A DNA stretch of 63,109 bases, taken from contig JAEUSB010000066.1 of NCBI GenBank assembly GCA_016788865.1, forward strand, positions 1 through 63,109, read 5' to 3'. The translations under genes were made by a program, and so were the position numbers. Origin of the DNA: Leptospirales bacterium. GTDB lineage: Bacteria; Spirochaetota; Leptospiria; Leptospirales; Leptonemataceae. The notes under the pieces are model-generated. The model searched no databases. It was not told the origin of the DNA and saw nothing but the letters and a program-made list of their open reading frames with translations. Shown in pieces: positions 16,242 through 25,326 of the stretch (positions within the stretch are counted from its first letter, which is position 1; every line of letters starts with the position of its first letter).

Positions 16242-18085
16242 ACGCCAATCTAATCTCCTTCTTGATGAAGGACCATTCTGCCGGCCTGAAAACCGATCCT
16301 GACGGTAGACGCTACTTTCGTTCCCGCCGAGTAGAATTCCAGACCGTAGAGGTAACCGCAGCCGAGATTCACGGAATGTGGTTACAATACACCACTCCAC
16401 TCGTCTCACTCAACTGGCAGAATCCAGATCACCAGTCCATTCGCGAATTTGCGCGGCAATCTTCCGAACGATTTCTCGATTTCTGGTACAAGGTGCTTGA
16501 AGTTGCGTTTGCAAGATCTCTTGCTCTGCGCGACACAATGATTCTTCGCCTGCCCCTGTTCAAATCAGACTCCTTCTTTGATGCGGGCATCCCTGAAGAT
16601 CAAACCCATAGCACCGTGAGCGTTAACCTTCATGCAAAGATCATTGCCGAGTACAATCTTGCGCGACAATTTCAGAGCGAATTCGGTGTTCATTATATCA
16701 GCGAATATCTTGAAGAACTTACCGATGACATTCGTGCCCGGATGCAAATCTACCATCGCATCTGGGATCTGAGAGCAGAAAAGAGCCGCCTGGCATTTGA
16801 GATCGTAAATCTAGAAACTGCGAATCTGTCTGGTATAGCCAAAGAGGAACGTCGCTCAGCTCTCACTATCGCGCAATCCGCTCTATTCCATGCAACCAGG
16901 TCTCATCGTCTTCGCCTGCGACTTCTCTATTTGCGGGAACACGGAAATCGTGGCGCAAGCGGAATCGTGGAACATATGGAGAAGTCCCGTCAGGAACTTG
17001 AAGCACGCCGCGCGCTCCTCCGTCAGGGACCGGAAGTGGTTCGCGATCTTGTGGAAACCTATTTGCGAGCCAATCAAGAACTCGAAGCACTATACGTTTC
17101 AAAGGTAAACCCTTTTCTCGAGCGCGCGGCCGTAAAGGAAGCCTGTCAGGAGATCCTCAAACGATTACGTCCGCTGAGAAGAACCACGTCAGCTTACTCG
17201 TTGATCCCGGGCGAAAGACACGGTGCGATGAGCCTAAATCCGGTCTTGCGGCTCTGGAAGGACAAGCCAAATCCAGGAAGGGCAGAATGCAAGATTCTCG
17301 ACCTTGAGATTAATACAAAGCTCACGATCGATTGTCTAATCAAGCTAAACATACTGGCTGATCCAGAACTTGAGAATCGAACGCTTGAGCGGGGTCGAAT
17401 TGCCAGGGCTATGCGAGGTACGGAGTCGTTTGCGAATTTACTGAAGTTTCTTCTTCCTGGTTCATGCTATCCGCTTCGTGAAGTTCACCCGCTCGATTTT
17501 CCTGAGTTTCGCTCACGCGTCATTGGCGAAACCCGCAGCCCGGTCGAACTTGGTGCAAATGAGCCGGCAATTCTAACCGGTGCCTGGTACAGCAAACGCC
17601 AGCATGCCCTTTATGTAACCGTGGGCGCAGACAATGCGCGTTTGCTTTCAATTTTATGGAATTCAGCTCGATCCCCCGGGCCACCGGCTTTCTTTTTTGC
17701 CATGGGCCAGTTCGTGCACGATTGTCTGAAGGATGACCTGATCTATCGCCGATCAGGTGGAATGACATTTCGCGAATGTGCGCAGGACTATTTTGACCTG
17801 GAGGATAAGATCAGAAAGAATCGCGGTGAAAAGACGGGACGACGCAGGATCGATAATTCGCGGTTCGGTATCCGTTTCATGTTTGCGGTTTTGTATTCTC
17901 GTCTGATCACAGAACTTCTAACCGGCTCATTTCAAAGCCAGTTCCGCCATGCCCTCTCAGAACAATGGATGGAAAAGCATCTTGGGCTGACGAGAAATCG
18001 CGAACGGCTGAGGGTAGTCCGTGTAAAGGTGCGTGAGATTGTGCGGAGTTATGACGAACACCTGACGGAAGTTGAACCGGGCTGA
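16238..18085 (+). CDS. Unrecognised 615-residue protein coupled to the HD-type gene
   Basis: I do not recognise this family. The 615-residue product is hydrophilic, has no signal peptide or membrane segment and is mostly helical in character. A stretch around residues 180-290 rich in Glu, Arg and Leu could form a coiled coil. There are local motifs such as GAWYSKRQHALYVTVGADNARLLSILWNS (shown only in part as AWYSKRQHALYVTV) near 450, and the last 60 residues are very basic. The GTG start overlaps the previous stop as GTGA, so it depends on translation of the HD-type gene; a later ATG exists at 16265. The coupling suggests the two proteins work together, probably in the cytoplasm. Likely restricted to spirochaetes, but this needs a search. 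Confidence 0.75.
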   Translation: MNANLISFLMKDHSAGLKTDPDGRRYFRSRRVEFQTVEVTAAEIHGMWLQYTTPLVSLNWQNPDHQSIREFARQSSERFLDFWYKVLEVAFARSLALRDTMILRLPLFKSDSFFDAGIPEDQTHSTVSVNLHAKIIAEYNLARQFQSEFGVHYISEYLEELTDDIRARMQIYHRIWDLRAEKSRLAFEIVNLETANLSGIAKEERRSALTIAQSALFHATRSHRLRLRLLYLREHGNRGASGIVEHMEKSRQELEARRALLRQGPEVVRDLVETYLRANQELEALYVSKVNPFLERAAVKEACQEILKRLRPLRRTTSAYSLIPGERHGAMSLNPVLRLWKDKPNPGRAECKILDLEINTKLTIDCLIKLNILADPELENRTLERGRIARAMRGTESFANLLKFLLPGSCYPLREVHPLDFPEFRSRVIGETRSPVELGANEPAILTGAWYSKRQHALYVTVGADNARLLSILWNSARSPGPPAFFFAMGQFVHDCLKDDLIYRRSGGMTFRECAQDYFDLEDKIRKNRGEKTGRRRIDNSRFGIRFMFAVLYSRLITELLTGSFQSQFRHALSEQWMEKHLGLTRNRERLRVVRVKVREIVRSYDEHLTEVEPG

Positions 18086-18102
18086 TGTCCGGCAAATCCC
18101 GC

Positions 18103-18108
18103 TTGACT
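18103..18108 (+). promoter_or_regulatory. Possible -35 element for RNase P RNA
   Basis: TTGACT lies about 30 bases before the first paired base of the RNase P RNA and 17 bases after the preceding stop codon. It is a good -35 match, but no convincing -10 hexamer follows at the right spacing, so the call is tentative. Confidence 0.35.
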
Positions 18109-18135
18109 CAAGATGATGTGAACCGAGCCTCTTTC

Positions 18136-18490
18136 GGGGGTGCACCGGGTTGCCGCGCGGCTCTGCTTTCGGGCAGAGAGTGAGGAAAGTCCGGACACCA
18201 CAGGACAGAAGACCGGGTAACGCCCGGGCACGGCGAATGCGCTGTGACGGAAAGTGCAACAGAAAAGATACCGCCAGCATTTGCTGGTAAGGGTGAAATG
18301 GTGAGGTAAGAGCTCACCGCGCGGATTGTAAAATTCGTGGCATGGCAAACCCTCTTTGGTGCAATCTCGCATAGGCAATCGTTAAGACTGGTCCGGTCGT
18401 GATTGCGGGTTGAGAGCAAAGAGCAGAAGAGTAATTTTCTGCCAGGATAAATGGCACCCTCGACAGAATCCGGCTTACAGGTGCATCCCC
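18136..18490 (+). ncRNA. rnpB: RNase P RNA, bacterial class A
   Basis: The catalytic RNA of RNase P, which trims tRNA 5' leaders. Universally conserved segments are visible: GAGGAAAGTCCGGAC near 18180, the GGTAACGCC segment, the GAAAGTGCAACAGAAA region, GGTAAGGGTGAAATGGTGAGG (seen at 18289-18309), and AGAATCCGGCTTACAG near the 3' end. Helix P1 can be drawn exactly: GGGGGUGCACC at 18136-18146 pairs with GGUGCAUCCCC at 18480-18490, with one G-U pair. The ends given are those of P1; the true transcript may be a few bases longer. Layout matches type A, as expected for a spirochaete. Confidence 0.95.
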
Positions 18491-18502
18491 ATCCTTTTTT
18501 TT
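18480..18502 (+). terminator. T-run after RNase P RNA
   Basis: The 3' strand of helix P1 is followed within 5 bases by eight T residues (18495-18502). This arrangement can act as a Rho-independent terminator in which P1 itself is the stem, or release may use a competing local hairpin. Confidence 0.5.
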
Positions 18503-18508
18503 GGAACC

Positions 18509-19765
18509 GTGTTCGATCGCGAGTTCAGATTCAGACATCAACTGATTGTTGCCGGGTTGTATCTGGTCATCGACTATTTTGGATTCATCCCGAACGGGGG
18601 TGGTTCCACCTCTCTCGACGGCAGCGGAGTCTTTCTGCTCATGGGGCTTGGCTTCCTGCTGCTTGCACTTCTCATCTACATCCGGGACGTGCCTCAAAAC
18701 TATTTCGAGTCAACCAGGAAAGTCTTCTCCTTTGATTTCGAATGGCCCTTCAGATTCGATTCAAGACGGACAGGCTCTTTTCTTCCGTTTCAATTCACGG
18801 CGACGCATGCACTGGTCGCCCTTGTTTTAATAGTCCTGACCCTGACGATTGTGGAACTCTTCTTTGATGTGATCAATTGGAGTATTGTGCTGGTGCTTCT
18901 CGTCGTGGGTGTACTACCTGCGCTCGCTCTTGTGTTTCGGCGCCTGGGCCTGAGGGCGGGAATGAACACCGGAAGCAATCTGACGCGCGATCTTGCTCGA
19001 AAGATGCCGGGACGATCCTCGGAAGATATGACGGCCGGAGCGTTAGCCGCCATTGCGGCTCTCTGCGACATGCTGGAAAACGAGCGAATTCTTGGACCAG
19101 AGGAAATCAACCGCCGTATTAAGCGCGCATTTCCAAACACGAGCGAATCCTGGCTAACCGGTTGCATGAAACTGGCTGCAGCGGCTAACGTGGACCCCGG
19201 AAGAGACATTATTTCAGCTTCTGAATTTTATGCCAACCTGCTGGCCAGCCAGAGCAAAATTCCACTGAGGAAGCTGCGGATTGTAGAGTGGTCGCTGGGC
19301 CTTTTGTATTCAATTCTGTACGCAGATGGCGTCATATCCAGGAGCGAGCACGAAATCTTTGCAGAAATTGCCGGGCATTTTGGAATTGGTTCTTCAAAGC
19401 TCGAGGAGATAAAGCGTCAGGCAAGATTTAGCTCCGCGTATGAAACCTGGTCAGAAAGCGAAAGTTCCGGATCCGGTAAGTCAAAGTTCAGGGGATCAGA
19501 GAATCGATCAAAACAAGAAAGCTCACACCAATCGGATGGAAGCACCAGGCCGCACGAAAATCCGTTCACTGCGGCGCTGGGTCTCTTCAACCTGAAGCCT
19601 GGTTTTTCGCGGGTATCGCTCGACAAAGAATGGAAAAGAATTCTGAAAACCAACCATCCCGACAGATTTCACTTCACAAGCCCTGAGCTCTATCGCCAGG
19701 CACATGAGCGCTTCTTGAAATACTCAGCGGCCTATGAATTACTCAAAGGCAGGGTCCCTGAGTAG
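18509..19765 (+). CDS. Membrane TerB-like and J-domain protein (DjlA-like co-chaperone)
   Basis: 418 residues from the GTG at 18509, which has a GGA element a few bases upstream and lies just past the RNase P T-run. Four or so hydrophobic segments lie in the first 150 residues. A TerB-like helical domain follows (about 255-320; LLYSILYADGVISRSEHEIFAEI), then a Ser-rich linker, then a C-terminal J-domain with an intact HPD tripeptide in TNHPDRFHF near residue 385. The order membrane, TerB, J-domain is that of DjlA, which stimulates DnaK at the membrane. The frame is open upstream through the RNase P gene, but that part cannot be coding. The partner is expected to be DnaK, encoded elsewhere. 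Confidence 0.8.
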   Translation: MFDREFRFRHQLIVAGLYLVIDYFGFIPNGGGSTSLDGSGVFLLMGLGFLLLALLIYIRDVPQNYFESTRKVFSFDFEWPFRFDSRRTGSFLPFQFTATHALVALVLIVLTLTIVELFFDVINWSIVLVLLVVGVLPALALVFRRLGLRAGMNTGSNLTRDLARKMPGRSSEDMTAGALAAIAALCDMLENERILGPEEINRRIKRAFPNTSESWLTGCMKLAAAANVDPGRDIISASEFYANLLASQSKIPLRKLRIVEWSLGLLYSILYADGVISRSEHEIFAEIAGHFGIGSSKLEEIKRQARFSSAYETWSESESSGSGKSKFRGSENRSKQESSHQSDGSTRPHENPFTAALGLFNLKPGFSRVSLDKEWKRILKTNHPDRFHFTSPELYRQAHERFLKYSAAYELLKGRVPE

Positions 19766-19778
19766 GTAACCCACGACT

Positions 19779-20330
19779 TCAACCCTCTGCAGCGAGGGAC
19801 GCTTCCTCTTCTTCTCCCATTATATCTTGTAAGAAGAATGCTGATAGATCACTGCGACCCGTCATGCCTGACTTCCTATACACTGCCAGGGCCTGATTGC
19901 GCACGGTCCGTTCACTCTTTTTGAGCATGGCACCCATCTGACGCGTCGAATAGCCGCGAATTAAGAATTCGGCTACGCGGGTCTCGCTGGGCGAAAGCCC
20001 CCAGTTCTGAAATTGCAATAAGATTGCTTCACGCATGCTCCGGAGAACTTCCTTGTTCTTGTTCCGGAAATCCTCCAGATCCTTTCTGGCCTGGAGCAAA
20101 TGACCGTGCGTTGTCTGTAAATCCCGGGATGACTGGTATAGAATATACCCTACCCCCAGGCCGACAAAGAAGAATAGGGCCAGATCCAGAACCACACCGG
20201 TCGTGATTCCCTCCTTGATAAAGTCATTCGTCACGTCGATAGCCTCGCCGCACATCAACAGAACCAGAATGGCCGAGTATATAATTCGAGTCCGAAAGGA
20301 GGGCATGGACCAGGAGAAATCAAAGTCCAT
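19779..20330 (-). CDS. Membrane-anchored LuxR-type DNA-binding protein
   Basis: 183 residues. Two hydrophobic segments (about 11-30 and 42-64) are followed by a short coiled-coil-like stretch (about 68-105) and a C-terminal LuxR-type helix-turn-helix (about 110-170): LSPSETRVAEFLIRGYSTRQMG then KSERTVRNQALAVYRKSG. The last residues are acidic (EEEEAS). There is no receiver or ligand-binding domain, so the sensor may be the membrane part itself or a partner. It converges on the J-domain gene (13 bases between stops), and lies 48 bases after the ankyrin gene on the same strand. Target genes are unknown. Confidence 0.85.
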   Translation of the reverse strand: MDFDFSWSMPSFRTRIIYSAILVLLMCGEAIDVTNDFIKEGITTGVVLDLALFFFVGLGVGYILYQSSRDLQTTHGHLLQARKDLEDFRNKNKEVLRSMREAILLQFQNWGLSPSETRVAEFLIRGYSTRQMGAMLKKSERTVRNQALAVYRKSGMTGRSDLSAFFLQDIMGEEEEASLAAEG

Positions 20331-20378
20331 GCCCGGGCAACCAAAACCGATCGGATCAGAAAAGCCGGGTCTGCCGTT

Positions 20379-20726
20379 TTATCTGGCGCCGGCTTCCTTC
20401 AGGATTTTCGCAATTGCGAGATATCCCTTTTCCTGCGCCGCTCCCAGGGCTGTATCCCCCTCATCAAGGGATTTCATATTCACGTCGGCACCTGCTTTAA
20501 TGAGAATCTTCACAATTTCCCTGTGCCCATTCTCAGCCGCCATGATCAGCGCTGTATCACCTTCTTTGTTCTGCGAGCGCACATTCACGTTAGCTCCGGC
20601 CTTCAGGGCTGCTTTCACTCCTGCAACGTTTCCGGTGCTGGCTGCTTTGAGCAGGTCTTCGTTGGGACCGGCCCAGAGCCAGAGGGGCACTAGCAGCGTG
20701 AGAAATACAATCGTTTGCTTTTTCAT
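20379..20726 (-). CDS. Small exported ankyrin-repeat protein
   Basis: 115 residues from the ATG at 20726 (MKKQTIVFLTLLVPLWLWAG), which gives a clean signal peptide with cleavage after WAG. The mature protein is three ankyrin repeats: NEDLLKAASTGNVAGVKAALKAGANVN, TALIMAAENGHREIVKILIKAGADVN (each cited here only as a repeat start: DLLKAASTGN, TALIMAAENGH) and TALGAAQEKGY. It should be periplasmic and bind another protein. The six extra codons upstream to 20744 would spoil the signal. It is divergent from the efflux cassette (118 bases between starts) and precedes the LuxR-type gene. Similar exported ankyrin proteins are often linked to catalase or stress genes, but no such gene is next to it here. 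Confidence 0.85.
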   Translation of the reverse strand: MKKQTIVFLTLLVPLWLWAGPNEDLLKAASTGNVAGVKAALKAGANVNVRSQNKEGDTALIMAAENGHREIVKILIKAGADVNMKSLDEGDTALGAAQEKGYLAIAKILKEAGAR

Positions 20727-20844
20727 ATAATCAAGGACGCACAAATCTCCAAAAACCGGATTGAGTCAAACGTCCCATAGTGTCGCTTGCAGTGGAGTAG
20801 TTTGACCTATTGCTTCGCTTTGAAACACACGCTAAGCTTCATGG

Positions 20845-22205
20845 ATGAAACAGAAACTATTCTGGTCGGGCGTCTTTCTACTGACAGGAATTCTAGCAGG
20901 CGCTGAGCCAAAGGCTTTAACCTATGCTGAAGCCATTCGGTTGAGTCTTGCCTATGCACCAGAAATCAAACTGGCCCAGGGAGAGATCGCGCCCGCGCAG
21001 AAAAGGACGACGCGTCCCATTTTCTCCCATCCAATCCAGAATTTGAAGCAACTTACATTACTGGAAGCAAGGCGCACTCGCCCGCACTCGGCTTCTCGCC
21101 CTCTACGTTTCTGAACAATGAGAATCCATTTGATCTGCCGGTTGAGTCGATCACCGGGCGAAACAAGAAGGGCATTCACGGATTTGAAGTGGGTGTGACC
21201 CAGGAACTGGATGTCTGGGGCAAGCAAAGTGCAAGGCGTGATGCCGCAGATGCGGCGATGCGCCAATCGAGCCTCGGTGGAGAAGCACAACGGCTGCAAA
21301 CGCGCGCTGAAGTTCGCCTGGGTCTCATGACAGCATCGTCTCTGACTGAGGCGATGCAAAGCAACGCAGGCACTCTTGCACATCTGAGGCGGATCCGTGG
21401 GGCCTCAGCAGGGTTTGTAGATCCGCGCATGGGTTACTATGCCAACACAGTTTTTAATAGCGACCTGGCCGGAATTGAATCCGACCTCCGCGATCTCAAA
21501 GAAGCCCGCGACAAAGCATTGCTTCAGCTCCATCGTTTGATTGGAATCAAAGAAGAGATTAAGCCACCGGCACCAGAAGAAATTCCACTCCCTCCTGCTC
21601 CAGCGTTAACAGAGTTACTAAACCGTGCACATGAAAAAAATCCTGAACGGCTCGCGGCAAATCTGGCCCTTGCTCGCGCAGAGAGCAACGAGCGTCTGGC
21701 AATGCTCGGTGATCGTCCAAATCCTTCCCTCTTCCTGGGAGCCGGTCAGAACACAATTGGCACTTCTAACCTGGGCCTCAAGGGTCCCGGACCAGAAAAT
21801 GAACGCGAACGAACCTTTCGCTTTGGGGCAAAGATTCCAATTCCAATCTCAAAATACAACGACGGTGCCCTTGAAGCCGCGAGGCAGGAAAAACGCAAAG
21901 CCGCGATGGACCTTGAGCGGATTGAAACCCAGCTGGATTTCAGTGTAAAACAGACTGCCGAACGTTATACGGCGTATCGAGAAGCCATCTGCGAAATTGG
22001 CCCTGTGGGTGATTCCGGATCAAACCTGGCAGCAATTGACCAGGCATTCCTGGCAGGCCGAATCTCCTACTTTGACTTTATGGGTGAATACGAACGTACG
22101 GCAAAAGTCCTAAAACGCAGAGCAGACTCCTATATTGGTGCAGCTGCTAGCCTCGGAGCTCTCGAACTGCTCACAGGGCAAACTCTCGACAAGGAACAAG
22201 AATAG
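20845..22205 (+). pseudogene. TolC/CzcC-like outer-membrane efflux protein, frameshifted
   Basis: A signal peptide (MKQKLFWSGVFLLTGILAGA) and ALTYAEAIRLSLAYAPEIK, typical of CzcC/TolC, are in one frame. From about 20991 the coding continues in the next frame with ARAEKDDASHFLPSNPEFE, then through GFEVGVTQELDVWGKQ to the stop at 22205. One missing base at about 20989-20998 (in ATCGCGCCCGCGCAG) restores a protein of about 453 residues, normal for the family. The rest of the gene is free of stops and keeps family features (amphipathic helices, SKYNDGALEAARQEK). Either the gene has just been inactivated or the assembly has a deletion error. If intact it would be the outer-membrane channel for the RND pump that follows one base later. 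Confidence 0.85.
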
Positions 22206-22206
22206 T

Positions 22207-25200
22207 ATGATAAACTCAATCTGGAATCTGCTTTCAAGCGCGCTCAACAATCGCGCAACAGTCCTCCTTGCAACACTTTTGATCGTAGTCGCCGGGATCT
22301 ATTCCGCCTATCGTCTTCCCATTGATGCTTTGCCTGATATTACAAACACCCAGGTGACGGTTAACGCGAACACCGGCGCTCTTTCACCCGAGCAAATCGA
22401 AACCGATATCACGGCCGCAATTGAAGCGGAACTTTCTGGCCTTCCGCACGTGGATGAAGTACGGTCCCTTTCCAAGTACGGGCTATCACAGGTAACAATT
22501 CTATTCGATGAGGGAATGGATCCCTATTTTGCGCGACAACTCGTAGCAGAGCGGCTGACAAACATATCCTCACAATTGCCTCCCGGGGTTTCCACAGAAA
22601 TGGGGCCGCTTGCAACGGGACTCGGCGAGGTGATGCAGTATGCAGTGGTTGCAAAACCCGGCAGTGACCTTGCCAAACTTCCGGAGGCTGAGCAACTTTT
22701 GAAGCTTCGCACGGCACAAATGGCGATCATTCGGCCGGAACTGAAGACCGTTCCTGGCGTAGAAGAAGTCGATACACTCGGCGGCCTTGAACGTGTGATC
22801 CAGATTGATGCAGATCCAATCAAGATGGCCCGCTACGGAATCGATTTTGTCCGTCTTGGAAAATTCTTAAGCAATGTTGGAGTGAATACGGGCGGAGGCT
22901 TCATTGAAACCAGGGATTCGCGACTGATCCTGCGAAGCCACGGCAAAGTTGATTCAATTCAAGAAATTCGCAACTTCCCCATTCGCATTTATGCCCTGGG
23001 CGGAGCAGCAAGGATAGGCGACATTGCAAACGTCCACGAAGGAGGCGAACCGCGCGCCGGTGCGGCCACGTATCATGGCCAGGAAACGGTCATTGCAACG
23101 CTGGTCATTCGACTCGGTGAAAATTCAAGGTCGGTCTCGCAGAAGGCCACTGAAAAACTCAAAGAAATCGCTTTGCCACCTGACATTCAGATCATTCCTC
23201 TCTATTCACAGAGCTTCTTAATCAACGCAACGATTCGCACGGTAGCAGAGAACCTGCTCGCGGGGGCAGCACTCGTAATTGCAATCCTGTTGCTTGTTCT
23301 CAGAAACTATCGGGCGGCCTTGATTGTCGCACTTGCCATCCCCCTCTCCATGCTATGTGCGGCCACGGGCATGCTTACGACGGGAGTGTCTGCAAACCTG
23401 ATGTCGCTTGGGGCCGTTGATTTTGGTCTCCTGGTCGATGCATCCGTTGTGATGGTTGAGAACATTGTCAGGCGATTGAATGAAGCGCGTGGCCCTGTAT
23501 CAAAAGAACAGCGACTTGATATTATCATTCGCGCCACGCGCGAAGTGGCACCAGCCATTACGGCCGGAATCGCCATAATTCTCATTGTGTATTTCCCAAT
23601 CCTGGCGCTCACGGGAATTGAGGGGAAGCTTTTCACGCCCATGGCCAGGACGGTCCTCTTTGCGCTGACGGGAAGCCTTCTGGCCGCCTTGTTCTTGATG
23701 CCGGTGCTCTGCTACCTGTTCCTGCGACCCGGCAGCGAACATCCACCGGGGCGACTCCGCCAGGGCTATCAGACGCTGCTAATGTTCTCGCTCAACCACA
23801 GGATGGCGGTTCTAATTCCCGTGCTTATCCTGGGGGTCGGTTCAGCGTTTCTCTACCAACGCCTGGGATCAAACTTCATTCCAACCCTCGATGAAACGGA
23901 TATTGTTCTTGCAATGGCGCGGCACGATGATGCGAGCCTGCCATCCATGATTGAATCGCAGAAGAAGGTCGAAAAGATCATTTCGACTTTCGCTGAGGTT
24001 GAAGACGTCTATTGCAAACTGGGTGCAGCCGAGTCGAACCTCGATCCAAACGGACTGAATCTATCTGACACGTTCGTAATTCTCAAAAAGGACAGGAGCG
24101 CCTGGCCAGTCCAGGAAGACGGCAATCGTCGCACGCGCGATGAACTGATCGAAGACATCTGCAAGGCAATCGAACCTGTTTCGGGAAGCGAAGAATGCAC
24201 ACCCGAAGAACCAATTGGAGGTCGCTTCAACGACATTCTCGAAGGCAGCCGTGCTGACGTAGCAGTGCGCGTCTTTGGTCCTGACCTGCACGAACTCGTC
24301 GAAATTACCGAACACATGACCAGGATTCTTTCAAAGATTCCTGGTGTGGACGAGGTCCAGCGGAACGACCTGACAGCTCTCCGGGAAAGCACGGTACTTG
24401 ATTTTCATGCAAACCTGGCGGCCATCGATGCCTCGGACATCCATGCCTTTGATTTGAATGAGAATTTTGAAACGGCAATGGCCGGACGCACCGTGGGCTC
24501 CTTCTACGACGCAGACCGTCGATATCCAATTGTTCTTCGCCTTGCAGAGCCGTACCGTAGCTCCATTCGCGGAGTGGAACAAATTCCAGTTGAAAGACCG
24601 GGCGGCGGCGTCCTGCAGCTGGGGTCGCTCGGAAAGATTCAGTCCACAACACAGGTAACCACAATTAGCCGCAACAGTGGCAGACGCTATTCCACGGTTG
24701 GCGTGTTCCTGCGCGACCGAGACTTGCAGACATTCGTGGACGAGGCCAAACAGACGCTCGATCAGAAACTCAAACTTCCGCCGGGTTACAGACTGGAATG
24801 GGGTGGCCAGTTCAAGAATCTAGAGAAAGCTCGTTTACGCCTCGCCATCGTAGTACCGCTCACCCTCGCCTTCATCTTCCTGGTCTTGATAAGAAGCTTT
24901 GGAAGCCTGCGGCAGACGATTGTCATCTTCCTCTGTGTGCCGTTCGCCGTCACAGGGGGAATACTGGCTCTCACGGTACGTGGAATTCCAATGAGCATAC
25001 CGGCTGCTATTGGCTTTATAGCGTTAGCCGGCATTGCGATTCTGAATGGAACTGTGCTCGTAAGCTTCTTTAACCAGCTTCGCGAGAATGGAAAAACCGT
25101 CCGCCAGGCGGTCGAAGAGGGAACAATCATTCGACTGCGACCGGTAATGATGACCGCCCTTGTAGCAAGCATTGGATTTCTACCAATGGCATTGTCCACC

Positions 25201-25326
25201 GGAACCGGCGCAGAAGTTCAAAGGCCTCTGGCGACGGTCGTAATCGGAGGGCTGATCTCAGCCACTCTACTCACGCTGATATTGCTCCCAACCATGTATT
25301 TGTGGTTCGAGGAGAGGAGAAAATAA
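22207..25326 (+). CDS. Heavy-metal efflux RND transporter (CzcA/CusA family)
   Basis: 1039 residues from the ATG at 22207. It has the RND plan: one N-terminal helix, a large periplasmic loop, helices 2-6, a second periplasmic loop and helices 8-12. Helix 4 carries the proton-relay cluster GAVDFGLLVDASVVMVENIV, as in the heavy-metal branch. PIDALPDITNTQV near residue 37 is a CzcA/CusA hallmark. It drives export of divalent or monovalent metal ions by proton antiport. It follows the TolC-like gene by one base and overlaps the next start (TAATG). The usual periplasmic adaptor (CzcB/CusB) is not in the cassette. Metal specificity cannot be told by eye. Confidence 0.93.
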   Translation: MINSIWNLLSSALNNRATVLLATLLIVVAGIYSAYRLPIDALPDITNTQVTVNANTGALSPEQIETDITAAIEAELSGLPHVDEVRSLSKYGLSQVTILFDEGMDPYFARQLVAERLTNISSQLPPGVSTEMGPLATGLGEVMQYAVVAKPGSDLAKLPEAEQLLKLRTAQMAIIRPELKTVPGVEEVDTLGGLERVIQIDADPIKMARYGIDFVRLGKFLSNVGVNTGGGFIETRDSRLILRSHGKVDSIQEIRNFPIRIYALGGAARIGDIANVHEGGEPRAGAATYHGQETVIATLVIRLGENSRSVSQKATEKLKEIALPPDIQIIPLYSQSFLINATIRTVAENLLAGAALVIAILLLVLRNYRAALIVALAIPLSMLCAATGMLTTGVSANLMSLGAVDFGLLVDASVVMVENIVRRLNEARGPVSKEQRLDIIIRATREVAPAITAGIAIILIVYFPILALTGIEGKLFTPMARTVLFALTGSLLAALFLMPVLCYLFLRPGSEHPPGRLRQGYQTLLMFSLNHRMAVLIPVLILGVGSAFLYQRLGSNFIPTLDETDIVLAMARHDDASLPSMIESQKKVEKIISTFAEVEDVYCKLGAAESNLDPNGLNLSDTFVILKKDRSAWPVQEDGNRRTRDELIEDICKAIEPVSGSEECTPEEPIGGRFNDILEGSRADVAVRVFGPDLHELVEITEHMTRILSKIPGVDEVQRNDLTALRESTVLDFHANLAAIDASDIHAFDLNENFETAMAGRTVGSFYDADRRYPIVLRLAEPYRSSIRGVEQIPVERPGGGVLQLGSLGKIQSTTQVTTISRNSGRRYSTVGVFLRDRDLQTFVDEAKQTLDQKLKLPPGYRLEWGGQFKNLEKARLRLAIVVPLTLAFIFLVLIRSFGSLRQTIVIFLCVPFAVTGGILALTVRGIPMSIPAAIGFIALAGIAILNGTVLVSFFNQLRENGKTVRQAVEEGTIIRLRPVMMTALVASIGFLPMALSTGTGAEVQRPLATVVIGGLISATLLTLILLPTMYLWFEERRK

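Noticed and set aside
18410..18508. Upstream extension of the J-domain protein
   Set aside because: This frame runs through conserved RNase P RNA bases, so the open frame there is chance; the GTG at 18509 is used instead.
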